From Streptomyces sp. V4I2 (GTDB taxonomy: Bacteria > Actinomycetota > Actinomycetes > Streptomycetales > Streptomycetaceae), in the NCBI RefSeq assembly GCF_030817655.1, contig NZ_JAUSZM010000003.1:5828001-5892000 (forward strand): a DNA stretch of 64,000 nt, read 5' to 3'. The position numbers and the translations under genes were made by a program. Shown piece after piece: positions 40,534 through 48,880 of the stretch. The notes below the pieces were generated by a model. The model was not told where the DNA came from and ran no database searches. It saw only the letters and a list, made by a program, of their open reading frames with translations. The first letter of the stretch is position 1; the number at the start of each line of letters is the position of its first letter.

Positions 40534-40938
40534 ATGACGGGGCGTTCGAAGGTGTTGATGTGGACGGGGATCGGGCTCTGTGTCGCGGGCGCGGCGGGGC
40601 TGGTCGCGGGGGGCGTGCTGGACGTCGACGCGGCGGATCCGTGGGCGAGCGTGGCCGGGGGAGCGGCGGGGTTGGTGGGGCTGGCGCTCACCATTTACGC
40701 CGTGTTCTCGGGAGGCTCAGGCTCCCCGCACGCTTCGGTCACCGTGAGCGGTGCGCGGTCCGTCGCCGCGGGCGGGAGCATCGGGGCGGTCGCCACCGGC
40801 GACGGTGTCCAGGCCGTGGCCCCTACGGCCGTTCCCGGTTCGGCGCCGCCTGCCGGCGGGCGGCCCGTCACCGCCTCCGGGGAGCGGTCCGTCGCCGCCG
40901 GCGGGGACATCGGTTCGGTGTCGACGGGCGACGCCTGA
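40534..40938 (+). CDS. small membrane protein with repeated RSVAAGG motif
   Basis: This 134-residue protein has two hydrophobic helices (VLMWTGIGLCVAGAAGLVAGGVL, VAGGAAGLVGLALTIYAVFSGG). Its C-terminal part carries two copies of a motif: SGARSVAAGGSIGAVATGD and SGERSVAAGGDIGSVSTGD. This A-S-G-x-R-S-V-A-x-G-G...TGD pattern recurs in Streptomyces proteins linked to NTPase-based conflict systems, by recollection. No enzyme domain is visible. It may be an accessory or membrane anchor in the same segment as the trypsin-STAND gene. Confidence 0.6.
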   Translation: MTGRSKVLMWTGIGLCVAGAAGLVAGGVLDVDAADPWASVAGGAAGLVGLALTIYAVFSGGSGSPHASVTVSGARSVAAGGSIGAVATGDGVQAVAPTAVPGSAPPAGGRPVTASGERSVAAGGDIGSVSTGDA

Positions 40939-41072
40939 GCGGCTCGTACGGTGTAGCCCGCTACACCACCGGTCCGGGAGGGCACTCCCTCGTGGCGGCC
41001 GCCGGAAAACGGAATGGTTGAGGGCACAAGGTCAACCGGCCACGGAATGGCCCTCACCGCAAGGGAAACGTC

Positions 41073-41255
41073 ATGAAGTCGCTGCTCTCCTCCAAGCCCG
41101 CCCTGTGGTTCCTCTTCCTCTTCAACCTCGCCGTCGCCGCGGTCGCGCCGTTCGCCGTGGACGGGGCGCAGGGCATCATGACGGCCGTCGGGATGGGCGT
41201 AGTGTCCATGGGCGCCGGGGTGAGCCTGCTGCGCGGTCGGCAGAGCGCCGCGTAA
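41073..41255 (+). CDS. small membrane protein
   Basis: This is a 60-residue protein with two predicted membrane helices (ALWFLFLFNLAVAAVAPFAV and MTAVGMGVVSMGAGVSLL) separated by a short loop. AAGGGAAACGTC precedes the ATG. The family is not recognised. Confidence 0.55.
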   Translation: MKSLLSSKPALWFLFLFNLAVAAVAPFAVDGAQGIMTAVGMGVVSMGAGVSLLRGRQSAA

Positions 41256-41412
41256 CCGTACCGCTACGGAACGTCAATTGGCCGAGTGCTGGATCTGCCC
41301 TGTATCTCGGCTGCACGGGCCCTAACCAGCGGAAAGAGAGTCTGGAGTCACTCCACACCGCACCGAACGCGGAGGGAGAGACCCCCACCTCGCACTACTG
41401 CTGGAGACAACG

Positions 41413-41919
41413 ATGACCCGTCGTTCCATAACCAAGCGCGCAGCCGTCGTCGCCGCCACCGCCGTCATCGCCGTCGGTACGTTCACCGCCGGCGTCAGCC
41501 TGGCCGGCTCGGACTCCGACTCGGGGTCGAAGCCGAGCAAGAAGCAGATCGCCGCCCTGTTCGACGGCTGGAACGCCGCCCTGCAGACCGGCGACTCGGA
41601 CAAGGTGGCGGACCTGTACGCGAAGGACGCGGTACTGCTGCCCACCGTCTCCAACCAGGTCCGCACCGACCGCGCCGAGATCGTCGACTACTTCGACCAC
41701 TTCCTGGAGAACAAGCCGGTCGGGAAGAAGATCGACACGATCGTCGAGGTCCTCGACAGCAACTCCGCCATCGACGCCGGTGTCTACGAGTTCACGCTCA
41801 CCGACCCCGAGACCGGCAAGAAGAGAGTCGTCGAGGCGCGGTACTCGTACGCGTACGAGAAGATCGACGGCGATTGGCTGATCGTCAACCACCACTCCTC
41901 GGCGATGCCGGAGAGCTGA
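41413..41919 (+). CDS. secreted SgcJ/EcaC-family NTF2-like protein
   Basis: This 168-residue protein has an N-terminal signal peptide or anchor (ITKRAAVVAATAVIAVGTFTAGVSLA) followed by an NTF2-fold domain of the SgcJ/EcaC/calcium-kinase association type: ALFDGWNAALQTGDSDKVADLYAKDAVLLPTVSNQVR, and a C-terminal DGDWLIVNHHSSAMPES. The fold is used for binding or enzymatic roles; no specific activity can be named. GGAGACAACG precedes the ATG. It converges with the sensor kinase gene. Confidence 0.82.
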   Translation: MTRRSITKRAAVVAATAVIAVGTFTAGVSLAGSDSDSGSKPSKKQIAALFDGWNAALQTGDSDKVADLYAKDAVLLPTVSNQVRTDRAEIVDYFDHFLENKPVGKKIDTIVEVLDSNSAIDAGVYEFTLTDPETGKKRVVEARYSYAYEKIDGDWLIVNHHSSAMPES

Positions 41920-41922
41920 GGT

Positions 41923-43275
41923 CTACCGACCGGCCCCGCGTAGGCGGATCTCCACGCACAGCCCGCGTCCCGGAGCGTCCCGGAGCGCCACGGTCCCGCC
42001 GTCGTCCGTCACCAACTGCTTGACGACGGCGAGGCCGAGCCCGGATCCGGAGCGCCCGGTCAGGCCCTGGCCGCGCCAGAAGCGGTCGAAGGCGCGGGAC
42101 TTCTCCGGGTCCGACATGCCGGGACCCTCGTCGAGGACCGACAGCACCACTTCCTCGCCCTGCTGCTCCATCCGTACGGTGATCGTGCCGCCGTCGGGCG
42201 ACACCTCCAGGGCGTTCGAGAGCACGTTGTCCAGCACCTGGTCCAGGGCCCCGGGGCTGGACAGCACCAGCAGCCGGCCGTCGGCACTCCCCCTGAGCGC
42301 GACGGTGACTCCGCGCTCGTCGGCGGCCGGCCTCCACACCGCCAGACGCTCGTCCACGATGTCCGGCAGGGACAGCGGCTCCGCGGCCGTCACCTTGGCC
42401 TCGGCCCGCGCCAGCACCAGCAGGCCGTTGACCAGGCGGCTCATCCGGACCACCTCGGCGGTCGCCTGCTCCACGTCCTCCCGGACGAACTCGTCGTCCA
42501 CGCCGTCCGCGATGTTGTCCAGGGACAGCCGCAAAGCCGTGAGGGGCGTACGGAGTTGATGGGAGGCGTCCGCCACGAAGATGCGCTGCGAGGCGACCAG
42601 GGTGTCCAGGCGTTCCGCGCCCTGGTTGAGGGTGCGGGCCAGCGTCTGGGTCTCCGGCGGGCCGGTCACCGGCGACCGTGCGGTCAGGTCGCCGTCGCTG
42701 AACTTGCTGGCCATGTCGTTGAGTTCGCGCAGGGGCGCGGTGATCCGGCGGGCGGCGACCGCGCCGATGGCCGCGGCTGCCGCCAGGACGAGGACGGCAA
42801 GGCCCGCCCGGAAGCCCCAGATCTGCCAGAGCCTGGAGGTCATGTCCTTCGTCGAGTACACGATCCGTACGGCGCCGCCCTCGCCGGACGCCCGGGCGGG
42901 GACGGTGACCACCAGCTCCTTGCCCCAGATGAAGTCGGCACCCCAGTCGGGCTCGGGCTCCTCGCCCTTCAGGGCCTGGGTCAGGGCCGCGTCGCTCCCG
43001 GGCCGGGGCAGCTTCGGTACGCAGCCGTTGGTGGGGGTCGCCTCGACCTTGCCGGGCGTCTGGGTGCGGTACGCCTCGGCCATCTGCTCAAGGGCGTCGC
43101 ACGAGGTCCCGTCACCGTTGCCCAGCAGCAGCGCCATGGTCCTGGCCTCGCGGAGGACGGACACCGCGGTGTCGTCCCGCAGCTGCTTGGTGAGCGTGAA
43201 GGCCACCGGCACGGTGAACAGGAAGATCGCGACCGCGACGAGCAGGATGTAGCTGCGGATGAGCTGGCGGTTCAT
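41923..43275 (-). CDS. sensor histidine kinase (HAMP/HisKA)
   Basis: This 450-residue kinase has two membrane helices (about 10-30 and 155-178) around an extracellular sensor of about 125 residues with two cysteines (GTSCDALEQ, TNGCVPK). A HAMP domain (RRITAPLRELNDMASKFSDGDL), HisKA with the phospho-His in VADASHQLRTPLTALR, and the HATPase N, G1 and G2 boxes (LSNALEVSPDGG, DEGPGM, GSGLGLAVV) follow. It overlaps its response regulator gene by ATGA. It resembles CseC/MprB-type envelope sensors in layout. Confidence 0.93.
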   Translation of the reverse strand: MNRQLIRSYILLVAVAIFLFTVPVAFTLTKQLRDDTAVSVLREARTMALLLGNGDGTSCDALEQMAEAYRTQTPGKVEATPTNGCVPKLPRPGSDAALTQALKGEEPEPDWGADFIWGKELVVTVPARASGEGGAVRIVYSTKDMTSRLWQIWGFRAGLAVLVLAAAAAIGAVAARRITAPLRELNDMASKFSDGDLTARSPVTGPPETQTLARTLNQGAERLDTLVASQRIFVADASHQLRTPLTALRLSLDNIADGVDDEFVREDVEQATAEVVRMSRLVNGLLVLARAEAKVTAAEPLSLPDIVDERLAVWRPAADERGVTVALRGSADGRLLVLSSPGALDQVLDNVLSNALEVSPDGGTITVRMEQQGEEVVLSVLDEGPGMSDPEKSRAFDRFWRGQGLTGRSGSGLGLAVVKQLVTDDGGTVALRDAPGRGLCVEIRLRGAGR

Positions 43276-43967
43276 GAGACGCCGTCACCGGTATCGCCGT
43301 TGGCGATCTCCAGGCGGAAGCCGACACCCCTTACCGCCTCGATCGTGATCGCACCCGTCAGCTTCCGCCGCAGCGCCGCCACATGCACGTCCAGCGTCTT
43401 CGTCGGCCCGAACCAGTTCGCGTCCCAGACCGCCTCCATGATCTGCTCGCGCGACATCAGCGCGCCCGGCTCCTCGGTGAGGAAGGCCAGCAGGTCGTAC
43501 TCCTTGGGCGCGAGCGCGACCTCCTCGCCGTCCAGGCGGACGCGGGCGGCCTTGCGGTCGACGGTGAGGCGGGTGCCGTAGCGGTCCGGGCCGGTGTCGG
43601 CGGCGGACGTGCGCGGCTGCATCCGCCGCATCACCGCTCGTATCCGCGCGATGACCTCCCGTACGCCGAACGGCTTGGACACGTAGTCGTCGGCGCCGAG
43701 CTCCAGGCCGACCACCCGGTCCGTCTCGTCGCTGCGCGCGCTGATCACGATGATCGGCACGTCGCCGCGTTCGCGGAGCGCCTTGCAGACGTCGAGGCCG
43801 TCGGTGTCGGGCAGGCCGAGGTCGAGGAGTACGACGTCGTAGGGCTCGGGGTGGGCCAGGGCGGCGGCGCCCGTGGTGACCCAGTCGACCTCGAAGCCGT
43901 AGCGGGTCAGACCGCGGCGCAGGGACTGGGCGACCGGCTCATCGTCTTCCACCAGGAGTACGTGCAC
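43272..43967 (-). CDS. OmpR-family response regulator
   Basis: This 231-residue regulator has a receiver domain with LLVEDDEPVAQSL, the phospho-Asp in VVLLDLGLPDTDG (about residue 51), ISAR and KPFGV. The C-terminal OmpR/PhoB winged helix (about 130-225) has LTVDRKAARVRLDGEEVALAPKEYDLLAFL and TLDVHVAALRRKL. It is first in a two-gene operon with the kinase. A GCGTC/GACGC inverted repeat lies about 35 bases upstream (44002-44016) but may be incidental. Confidence 0.94.
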   Translation of the reverse strand: MHVLLVEDDEPVAQSLRRGLTRYGFEVDWVTTGAAALAHPEPYDVVLLDLGLPDTDGLDVCKALRERGDVPIIVISARSDETDRVVGLELGADDYVSKPFGVREVIARIRAVMRRMQPRTSAADTGPDRYGTRLTVDRKAARVRLDGEEVALAPKEYDLLAFLTEEPGALMSREQIMEAVWDANWFGPTKTLDVHVAALRRKLTGAITIEAVRGVGFRLEIANGDTGDGVS

Positions 43968-44188
43968 ACGCGAACCCTAGTGCTTGAAAGTTGACTCACA
44001 TGCGTCGCCTGTGACGCTTGGCACTTTTCCCGAGAGGCCGTTCTGGGCATGCGCTGACCTGGGCGCCCGAATCTCACGATGCGATACCTCAGGGGCGAAT
44101 TTCGGGCGCTCGATAGACTGAGCCGACCGCAGGACACACGCGTATGTGTGGGCTGTGGATACACAGACGGAATGAGCGAGGAGCGCAC

Positions 44189-45469
44189 GTGGGCCTTGTC
44201 GTGCAGAAGTACGGAGGCTCCTCCGTAGCCGATGCCGAGGGCATCAAGCGCGTCGCCAAGCGAATCGTGGAAGCGAAGAAGAACGGCCACCAGGTGGTCG
44301 TGGTCGTTTCCGCGATGGGCGACACGACGGACGAGCTGATCGATCTCGCCGAGCAGGTATCCCCGATGCCGGCCGGGCGTGAGTTCGACATGCTGCTGAC
44401 CGCCGGAGAGCGTATCTCCATGGCACTGCTGGCCATGGCGATCAAAAACCTGGGCCACGAGGCCCAGAGCTTCACCGGCAGCCAGGCAGGCGTCATCACC
44501 GACTCGGTCCACAACAAAGCGCGGATCATCGACGTCACGCCCGGCCGGATCCGGACGGCGCTGGACGAGGGCAACATCGCCATCGTCGCCGGGTTCCAGG
44601 GCGTCAGCCAGGACAAGAAGGACATCACCACGCTGGGCCGCGGTGGCTCCGACACCACGGCCGTGGCCCTGGCCGCCGCCCTCGACGCCGAGGTGTGCGA
44701 GATCTACACCGACGTCGACGGCGTGTTCACCGCCGACCCTCGGGTGGTGAAGAAGGCGAAGAAGCTCGACTGGATCTCCTCCGAGGACATGCTGGAGCTC
44801 GCCGCCTCCGGCTCCAAGGTGCTGCTGCACCGCTGCGTGGAGTACGCACGCCGTTACAACATCCCGATCCACGTCCGCTCGTCCTTCTCCGGACTGCCGG
44901 GCACCTGGGTCAGCAACGAGAAGCCCGAGTCGCAAGGGGACCAGCAGGTGGAGCACGCCATCATCTCCGGAGTCGCCCACGACGTCTCCGAGGCCAAGAT
45001 CACGGTCGTCGGCGTCCCGGACAAGCCGGGTGAGGCCGCGGTGATCTTCCGCGCCGTCGCGGACGCCGAGATCAACATCGACATGATCGTGCAGAACGTG
45101 TCCGCGGCCTCCACCGGTCTGACGGACATCTCCTTCACCCTCCCCAAGACCGAGGGCCGCAAGGCCATAGACGCACTGGAGAAGGCGAAGGGCGCGATCG
45201 GCTTCGAGTCGCTGCGCTACGACGACCAGATCGGCAAGATCTCGCTCGTCGGCGCCGGCATGAAGACCAACCCGGGCGTCACCGCCTCCTTCTTCCAGGC
45301 GCTGTCCGACGCGGGCGTGAACATCGAGCTGATCTCGACCTCCGAGATCCGCATCTCGGTCGTCACCCGCCAGGACGACGTGCCCGAGGCCGTCCGCGCC
45401 GTGCACTCGGCCTTCGGGCTCGACTCCGACAGCGACGAGGCCGTCGTCTACGGGGGTACCGGCCGCTGA
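44189..45469 (+). CDS. lysC: aspartate kinase, alpha subunit
   Basis: This 426-residue enzyme phosphorylates aspartate for the lysine/threonine/methionine pathway. It has KYGGSSVADAEGI at the N-terminus, LGRGGSDTTAVALAAALDAEVCEIYTDVDGV in the kinase core, and two C-terminal ACT regulatory domains (DVSEAKITVVGVPDKPGEAA; GISLVGAGMKTNPG-like). GTG 44189 follows GAGGAG and matches the family start MGLVVQKYGG; the ORF could extend to 44144. It overlaps asd by one base (TGATG), the classical actinobacterial ask-asd operon. An internal start for a beta subunit is described separately. Confidence 0.96.
   Translation: MGLVVQKYGGSSVADAEGIKRVAKRIVEAKKNGHQVVVVVSAMGDTTDELIDLAEQVSPMPAGREFDMLLTAGERISMALLAMAIKNLGHEAQSFTGSQAGVITDSVHNKARIIDVTPGRIRTALDEGNIAIVAGFQGVSQDKKDITTLGRGGSDTTAVALAAALDAEVCEIYTDVDGVFTADPRVVKKAKKLDWISSEDMLELAASGSKVLLHRCVEYARRYNIPIHVRSSFSGLPGTWVSNEKPESQGDQQVEHAIISGVAHDVSEAKITVVGVPDKPGEAAVIFRAVADAEINIDMIVQNVSAASTGLTDISFTLPKTEGRKAIDALEKAKGAIGFESLRYDDQIGKISLVGAGMKTNPGVTASFFQALSDAGVNIELISTSEIRISVVTRQDDVPEAVRAVHSAFGLDSDSDEAVVYGGTGR
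44948..45469 (+). other. internal start for aspartate kinase beta subunit
   Basis: GTG 44948 (codon 254 of lysC) has AAGGGGA seven bases upstream and would give a 173-residue protein of the two ACT domains. Corynebacterium and related actinobacterial lysC genes are known to make an alpha2beta2 enzyme from such an in-frame start. Confidence 0.6.
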
Positions 45470-46539
45470 TGACCGTGGGTGCCGGGCGAACCGGCAGGCC
45501 GACGCTCGCGGTCGTGGGGGCGACCGGAGCCGTCGGCACGGTCATGCTCCAGATCCTGTCCCAGCACGCGGACATCTGGGGCGAGATCCGGCTGATCGCC
45601 TCACCGCGCTCGGCCGGCCGCAAGCTGGCCCTGCGCGGTGAGCAGGTCGAGGTGGTGGCCCTGACGGAGGAGGCCTTCGACGGGGTCGCCGTCGCCATGT
45701 TCGACGTACCCGACGACGTGTCCGCCCAGTGGGCGCCGGTCGCCGCCGCCAGGGGCGCGGTGGTCGTGGACAACTCGGGCGCCTTCCGGATGGACCCGCA
45801 GGTGCCCCTCGTCGTCCCCGAGGTCAATCCGCACGCGGCCCGGGTCCGGCCGCGGGGCATCATCGCCAACCCCAACTGCACGACCCTCTCCATGATCGTG
45901 GCCCTCGGTGCGCTGCACGCCGAGTTCGGGCTGCGCGAGCTGGTCGTCTCCTCCTATCAGGCGGTGAGCGGGGCCGGCCGCGCCGGTGTCGAGACCCTGC
46001 GTCAGCAGCTGTCCCTGGTCGCCGGTACGGAACTGGGGACCAGCCCAGGTGACGTACGCCGGGCGGTCGGGGACAACACCGGGCCGTTCCCGGAGCCGGT
46101 CGCGCTGAACGTCGTACCGTGGGCCGGATCGCTGCGCGAGGACGGCTGGTCCTCGGAGGAGATGAAGGTGCGCGACGAGTCGCGCAAGATCCTCGGACTG
46201 CCCCGGCTGCCCATCGCGGTGACCTGTGTCCGGGTGCCGGTCGTCACCACCCACTCGCTGACCGTCCACGCCCGCTTCGAGGGCGAGGTCACCGTGGGCA
46301 AGGCGCGCGAGATCCTCGCCACCGCACCCGGAGTCGTCCTCTTCGACAACCCGGAGGCGGGGGAGTTCCCCACGCCCGCCGATGTCGTGGGCACCGACCC
46401 GACCTGGGTCGGACGGGTGCGGCGGGCGCTCGACGACCCGACGGCGCTCGAACTCTTCGTGTGCGGGGACAATCTGCGCAAAGGGGCGGCGCTCAACACC
46501 GCGCAGATCGCGGAGCTGGTGGCGGCGGAGTTCGGGTGA
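45469..46539 (+). CDS. asd: aspartate-semialdehyde dehydrogenase
   Basis: This 356-residue enzyme reduces aspartyl phosphate to the semialdehyde with NADPH. The nucleotide-binding start is LAVVGATGAVG. The catalytic Cys is in NPNCTTLSMI, the conserved SYQAVSGAG follows, and the active-site RVPVVTTHSL is near the C-terminus. It is coupled to lysC (stop and start share a base). A non-coding stretch of about 400 bases follows. Confidence 0.97.
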   Translation: MTVGAGRTGRPTLAVVGATGAVGTVMLQILSQHADIWGEIRLIASPRSAGRKLALRGEQVEVVALTEEAFDGVAVAMFDVPDDVSAQWAPVAAARGAVVVDNSGAFRMDPQVPLVVPEVNPHAARVRPRGIIANPNCTTLSMIVALGALHAEFGLRELVVSSYQAVSGAGRAGVETLRQQLSLVAGTELGTSPGDVRRAVGDNTGPFPEPVALNVVPWAGSLREDGWSSEEMKVRDESRKILGLPRLPIAVTCVRVPVVTTHSLTVHARFEGEVTVGKAREILATAPGVVLFDNPEAGEFPTPADVVGTDPTWVGRVRRALDDPTALELFVCGDNLRKGAALNTAQIAELVAAEFG

Positions 46540-46634
46540 CGCCTGAGCGGCCTCGTGCGCTGGTCTGACGTGTGACGTGTGTTGAGGTAAAGGGTTACCG
46601 CCGGAAAAGTCCTGGCTGAAACCGCGTACATTTG

Positions 46635-46755
46635 TAGGATCTGTATGAGAAGTGTGAGCCGGTCGATGGTCCGGACCACTTGAACCGAGCCGCCTCGGCG
46701 TCCGAAGATTTGGCTCCCCGTCCTCCGCAACCGCGCGGAGGGCGGGGAGCGTCTT
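46635..46755 (+). ncRNA. candidate small RNA or leader between asd and sigma gene
   Basis: A TAGGAT -10-like box (46635-46640) is followed by about 75 bases without a protein frame and then a strong terminator: GCTCCCCGTCCTCCGC (46713-46728) and GCGGAGGGCGGGGAGC (46735-46750), ending GTCTTTGC. This promoter-to-terminator unit of about 105 bases is separate from both neighbouring genes. The rest of the 396-base gap (46540-46935) contains a TTGACA at 46786 that may be the sigma-gene promoter. Confidence 0.4.
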
Positions 46756-46935
46756 TGCGAACGCCCTCCGGGGGCGCGGGGAAGCTTGACAGGGCGTGGG
46801 GACGCCCTGGCCATTCAGGACACAGGGGAAGAGCGGGTAGGGCATGAGCGCGTTTGACGCACGGTCAGTTGTGCCGCCTGGCAGAAGACGGCCGGCCGCG
46901 TACAACCCTGACGGGGAGGAGCGTGTCCAACTGGC

Positions 46936-47610
46936 GTGGCAGAGGTTCTCGAGTTCAGAGCGGCGACGCGCGGCACGGCCCTTCGGCCGCCCCGGCCGTC
47001 CCTACGACCCCGCATGCCCGGCACGTCCGGTGGCATGCCGGTGATCGCCCCCATGCCCGCAGCGCGGCCCGCCCGCATCCCCGGACAGCGTGACGGCGCC
47101 GAAGATGTCGTGACCGCCGGCACGACCGTCGACCATCTCACCGAGACCTACCAGGCGCACTACAGCTCGCTGCTGCGGCTGGCCGCCCTCCTCCTCGACG
47201 ACACCGCCTCCTGCGAGGACGTCGTCCAGGAGGCCTTCATCCGCGTCCACTCCGCGCGCAAACGCGTCCGCGACCGGGAGAAGACCCTCGCGTACCTGCG
47301 CCAGACCGTCGTCAATCTCTCCCGCTCCGCCCTGCGCCGCCGCATCATCGGCCTGAAGCTGCTGTCCAAGCCGATGCCGGACATGGCGAGCGCGGAGGAG
47401 GGGGCGTACGACCTGCTCGAGCGCGACTCCCTGATCAAGGCGATGAAGGGCCTGCAGCGCCGCCAGCGCGAGGTCCTGGTGCTGCGCTACTTCGCGGACA
47501 TGACCGAGGCCCAGGTCGCCGAGACGCTCGGGATCTCGCTGGGCTCCGTCAAGGCGTACGGCTCGCGCGGCATCGCCGCTCTGCGGGTTGCCATGGAGGC
47601 CCCGGTATGA
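46936..47610 (+). CDS. RNA polymerase sigma factor, SigE/ECF family
   Basis: This is a 224-residue group 4 sigma factor with region 2 (LTETYQAHYSSLLRLAALLLDDTASCEDVVQEAFIRVH) and region 4 (ALQRRQREVLVLRYFADMTEAQVAETLGISLGSVKAYGSRGIAALR-like). An unusual basic, Pro-rich N-terminal extension of about 60 residues precedes region 2, so the true start may be later. Alternatives are the Met codons at MPGTSGG or MPVIAPMP. It overlaps the following membrane-protein gene by ATGA, the arrangement of sigma factors with their regulators. Confidence 0.88.
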   Translation: MAEVLEFRAATRGTALRPPRPSLRPRMPGTSGGMPVIAPMPAARPARIPGQRDGAEDVVTAGTTVDHLTETYQAHYSSLLRLAALLLDDTASCEDVVQEAFIRVHSARKRVRDREKTLAYLRQTVVNLSRSALRRRIIGLKLLSKPMPDMASAEEGAYDLLERDSLIKAMKGLQRRQREVLVLRYFADMTEAQVAETLGISLGSVKAYGSRGIAALRVAMEAPV

Positions 47611-48767
47611 GCCGAGACAACAACGGGCGGCGTCATCTGCACGTCCCCCACGAGCCCTATGAATGGCGCGAGCCGACAGAGTCGTCGGACGAGCAGACGC
47701 CGAAGCAATCGCACGCTGGGAACGGAATTGTGAACCACGGCCCCGACGACCAGAGCCCCACCGGGCTCGACTCGGACGAGCTGGCACTGCGCGGCCTGCT
47801 GCACCAGGCGGTCCAGGAGATCGAGCCGCGCGACGGCACGCTGGACCACCTCCGCAAGGCGGTCCCCGCCCGGCGCGCACGCAAGCGGCAGGCCGTCGTC
47901 GGCATGGCGGCCGCGGCCCTCTTCGTCGGCACCGCCGTTCCGGCCCTCCTGCACGTCTCCAACTCCACGGGTGTGGACGCCGACCCGTCGATGGCCGGTC
48001 ACTACTCCCAGACGCAGGGCGGCGCGAGCGAGGGCAAGGGCCCCGACGGCGGCGAGAGCACCTCCGGCGGCTCCGCCGGGAAGACCGAGGACAAGGGCAA
48101 GGGCGAGCAGACGGAACAGGACAAGGGCAAGGGCACTGGCAGCGGCGCCGGGGCGAGCAGCGGCGCCGACCCCACCGCCACCAGCACGGCCGGCGTCCCC
48201 GTCTGCACGGCCGCCGAACTCGGCTCGGCCACCCAGAGCGTCGACGCCCCCGACTCCGTCGGCACCGTCTACGGCACCTTCCGCATCACCAACACCTCCA
48301 CCGCCGACTGCACGGTCGTCGGCCCCGGCACGGTCACCCCGACCGCGGCCGGCGCGGCGGACGCCACCAAGATCAGCACGGCCCGGCATGTCGCCGGGGA
48401 CGCGGCGGCAGCGCTGCCCGACCCGGCCCTCGAGGTCGCCTCGCTGGTGCTGAAGCCGGGTTCGGCCTACGACGTCAAGTTCGCCTGGGTGCCCTCGGAG
48501 ACCTGCCCCACGACCGGCGACACCTCGACCGGCGACACGGGCAACCCCACACCCACCCCGACGCCCACCGACGGCGCCACCACCGACGGCGGCACCACCA
48601 CCGGCGGCGAGACCGGCACCTCGCCCCAGCTGGTCACCGAGGGCACGGCCGACGGCAGCGTGACGGTCACGAACACGGCGGAGGGCGGAGCGCCGTCGGT
48701 TTCGGCGACGGTGTCCAACGCCTGTGCGGGGACGGTCTATTGGACGGGCGTGCTGGCGGCTTCGTAA
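47607..48767 (+). CDS. membrane partner of sigma factor, DUF4232-like outer domain
   Basis: This is a 386-residue protein. A cytoplasmic part of about 90 residues (GLDSDELALRGLLHQAVQEIEPRDGTLDHLRKAVPARRARKRQ) could contact the sigma factor. One membrane helix (AVVGMAAAALFVGTAVPALLHV) follows, then a Ser/Gly/Lys-rich spacer (SEGKGPDGGESTSGGSAGK) and an extracellular beta-rich domain with paired cysteines (VCTAAELGSATQS, TADCTVVGPG, SETCPT) resembling DUF4232. No zinc-binding anti-sigma motif is seen. Coupling to the sigma gene suggests an anti-sigma or sensor role, inferred from position. Confidence 0.7.
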   Translation: MSRDNNGRRHLHVPHEPYEWREPTESSDEQTPKQSHAGNGIVNHGPDDQSPTGLDSDELALRGLLHQAVQEIEPRDGTLDHLRKAVPARRARKRQAVVGMAAAALFVGTAVPALLHVSNSTGVDADPSMAGHYSQTQGGASEGKGPDGGESTSGGSAGKTEDKGKGEQTEQDKGKGTGSGAGASSGADPTATSTAGVPVCTAAELGSATQSVDAPDSVGTVYGTFRITNTSTADCTVVGPGTVTPTAAGAADATKISTARHVAGDAAAALPDPALEVASLVLKPGSAYDVKFAWVPSETCPTTGDTSTGDTGNPTPTPTPTDGATTDGGTTTGGETGTSPQLVTEGTADGSVTVTNTAEGGAPSVSATVSNACAGTVYWTGVLAAS

Positions 48768-48790
48768 GGAGGCCGTTGGTTCGCGGGCCT

Positions 48791-48822
48791 GCGTGCCGCC
48801 CCGGTGGGCGCGGGCGGCACGC
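48791..48822. terminator. bidirectional terminator
   Basis: GCGTGCCGCCC and GGGCGGCACGC form a perfect 11-bp stem around 10 bases, between the convergent sigma-partner and SURF1 genes. Confidence 0.75.
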
Positions 48823-48880
48823 CGTCAGCGCCGGGCCGTGCGCCCCGCTGTGCGACCCACCCCCGAGCACCGGCCCCGGG

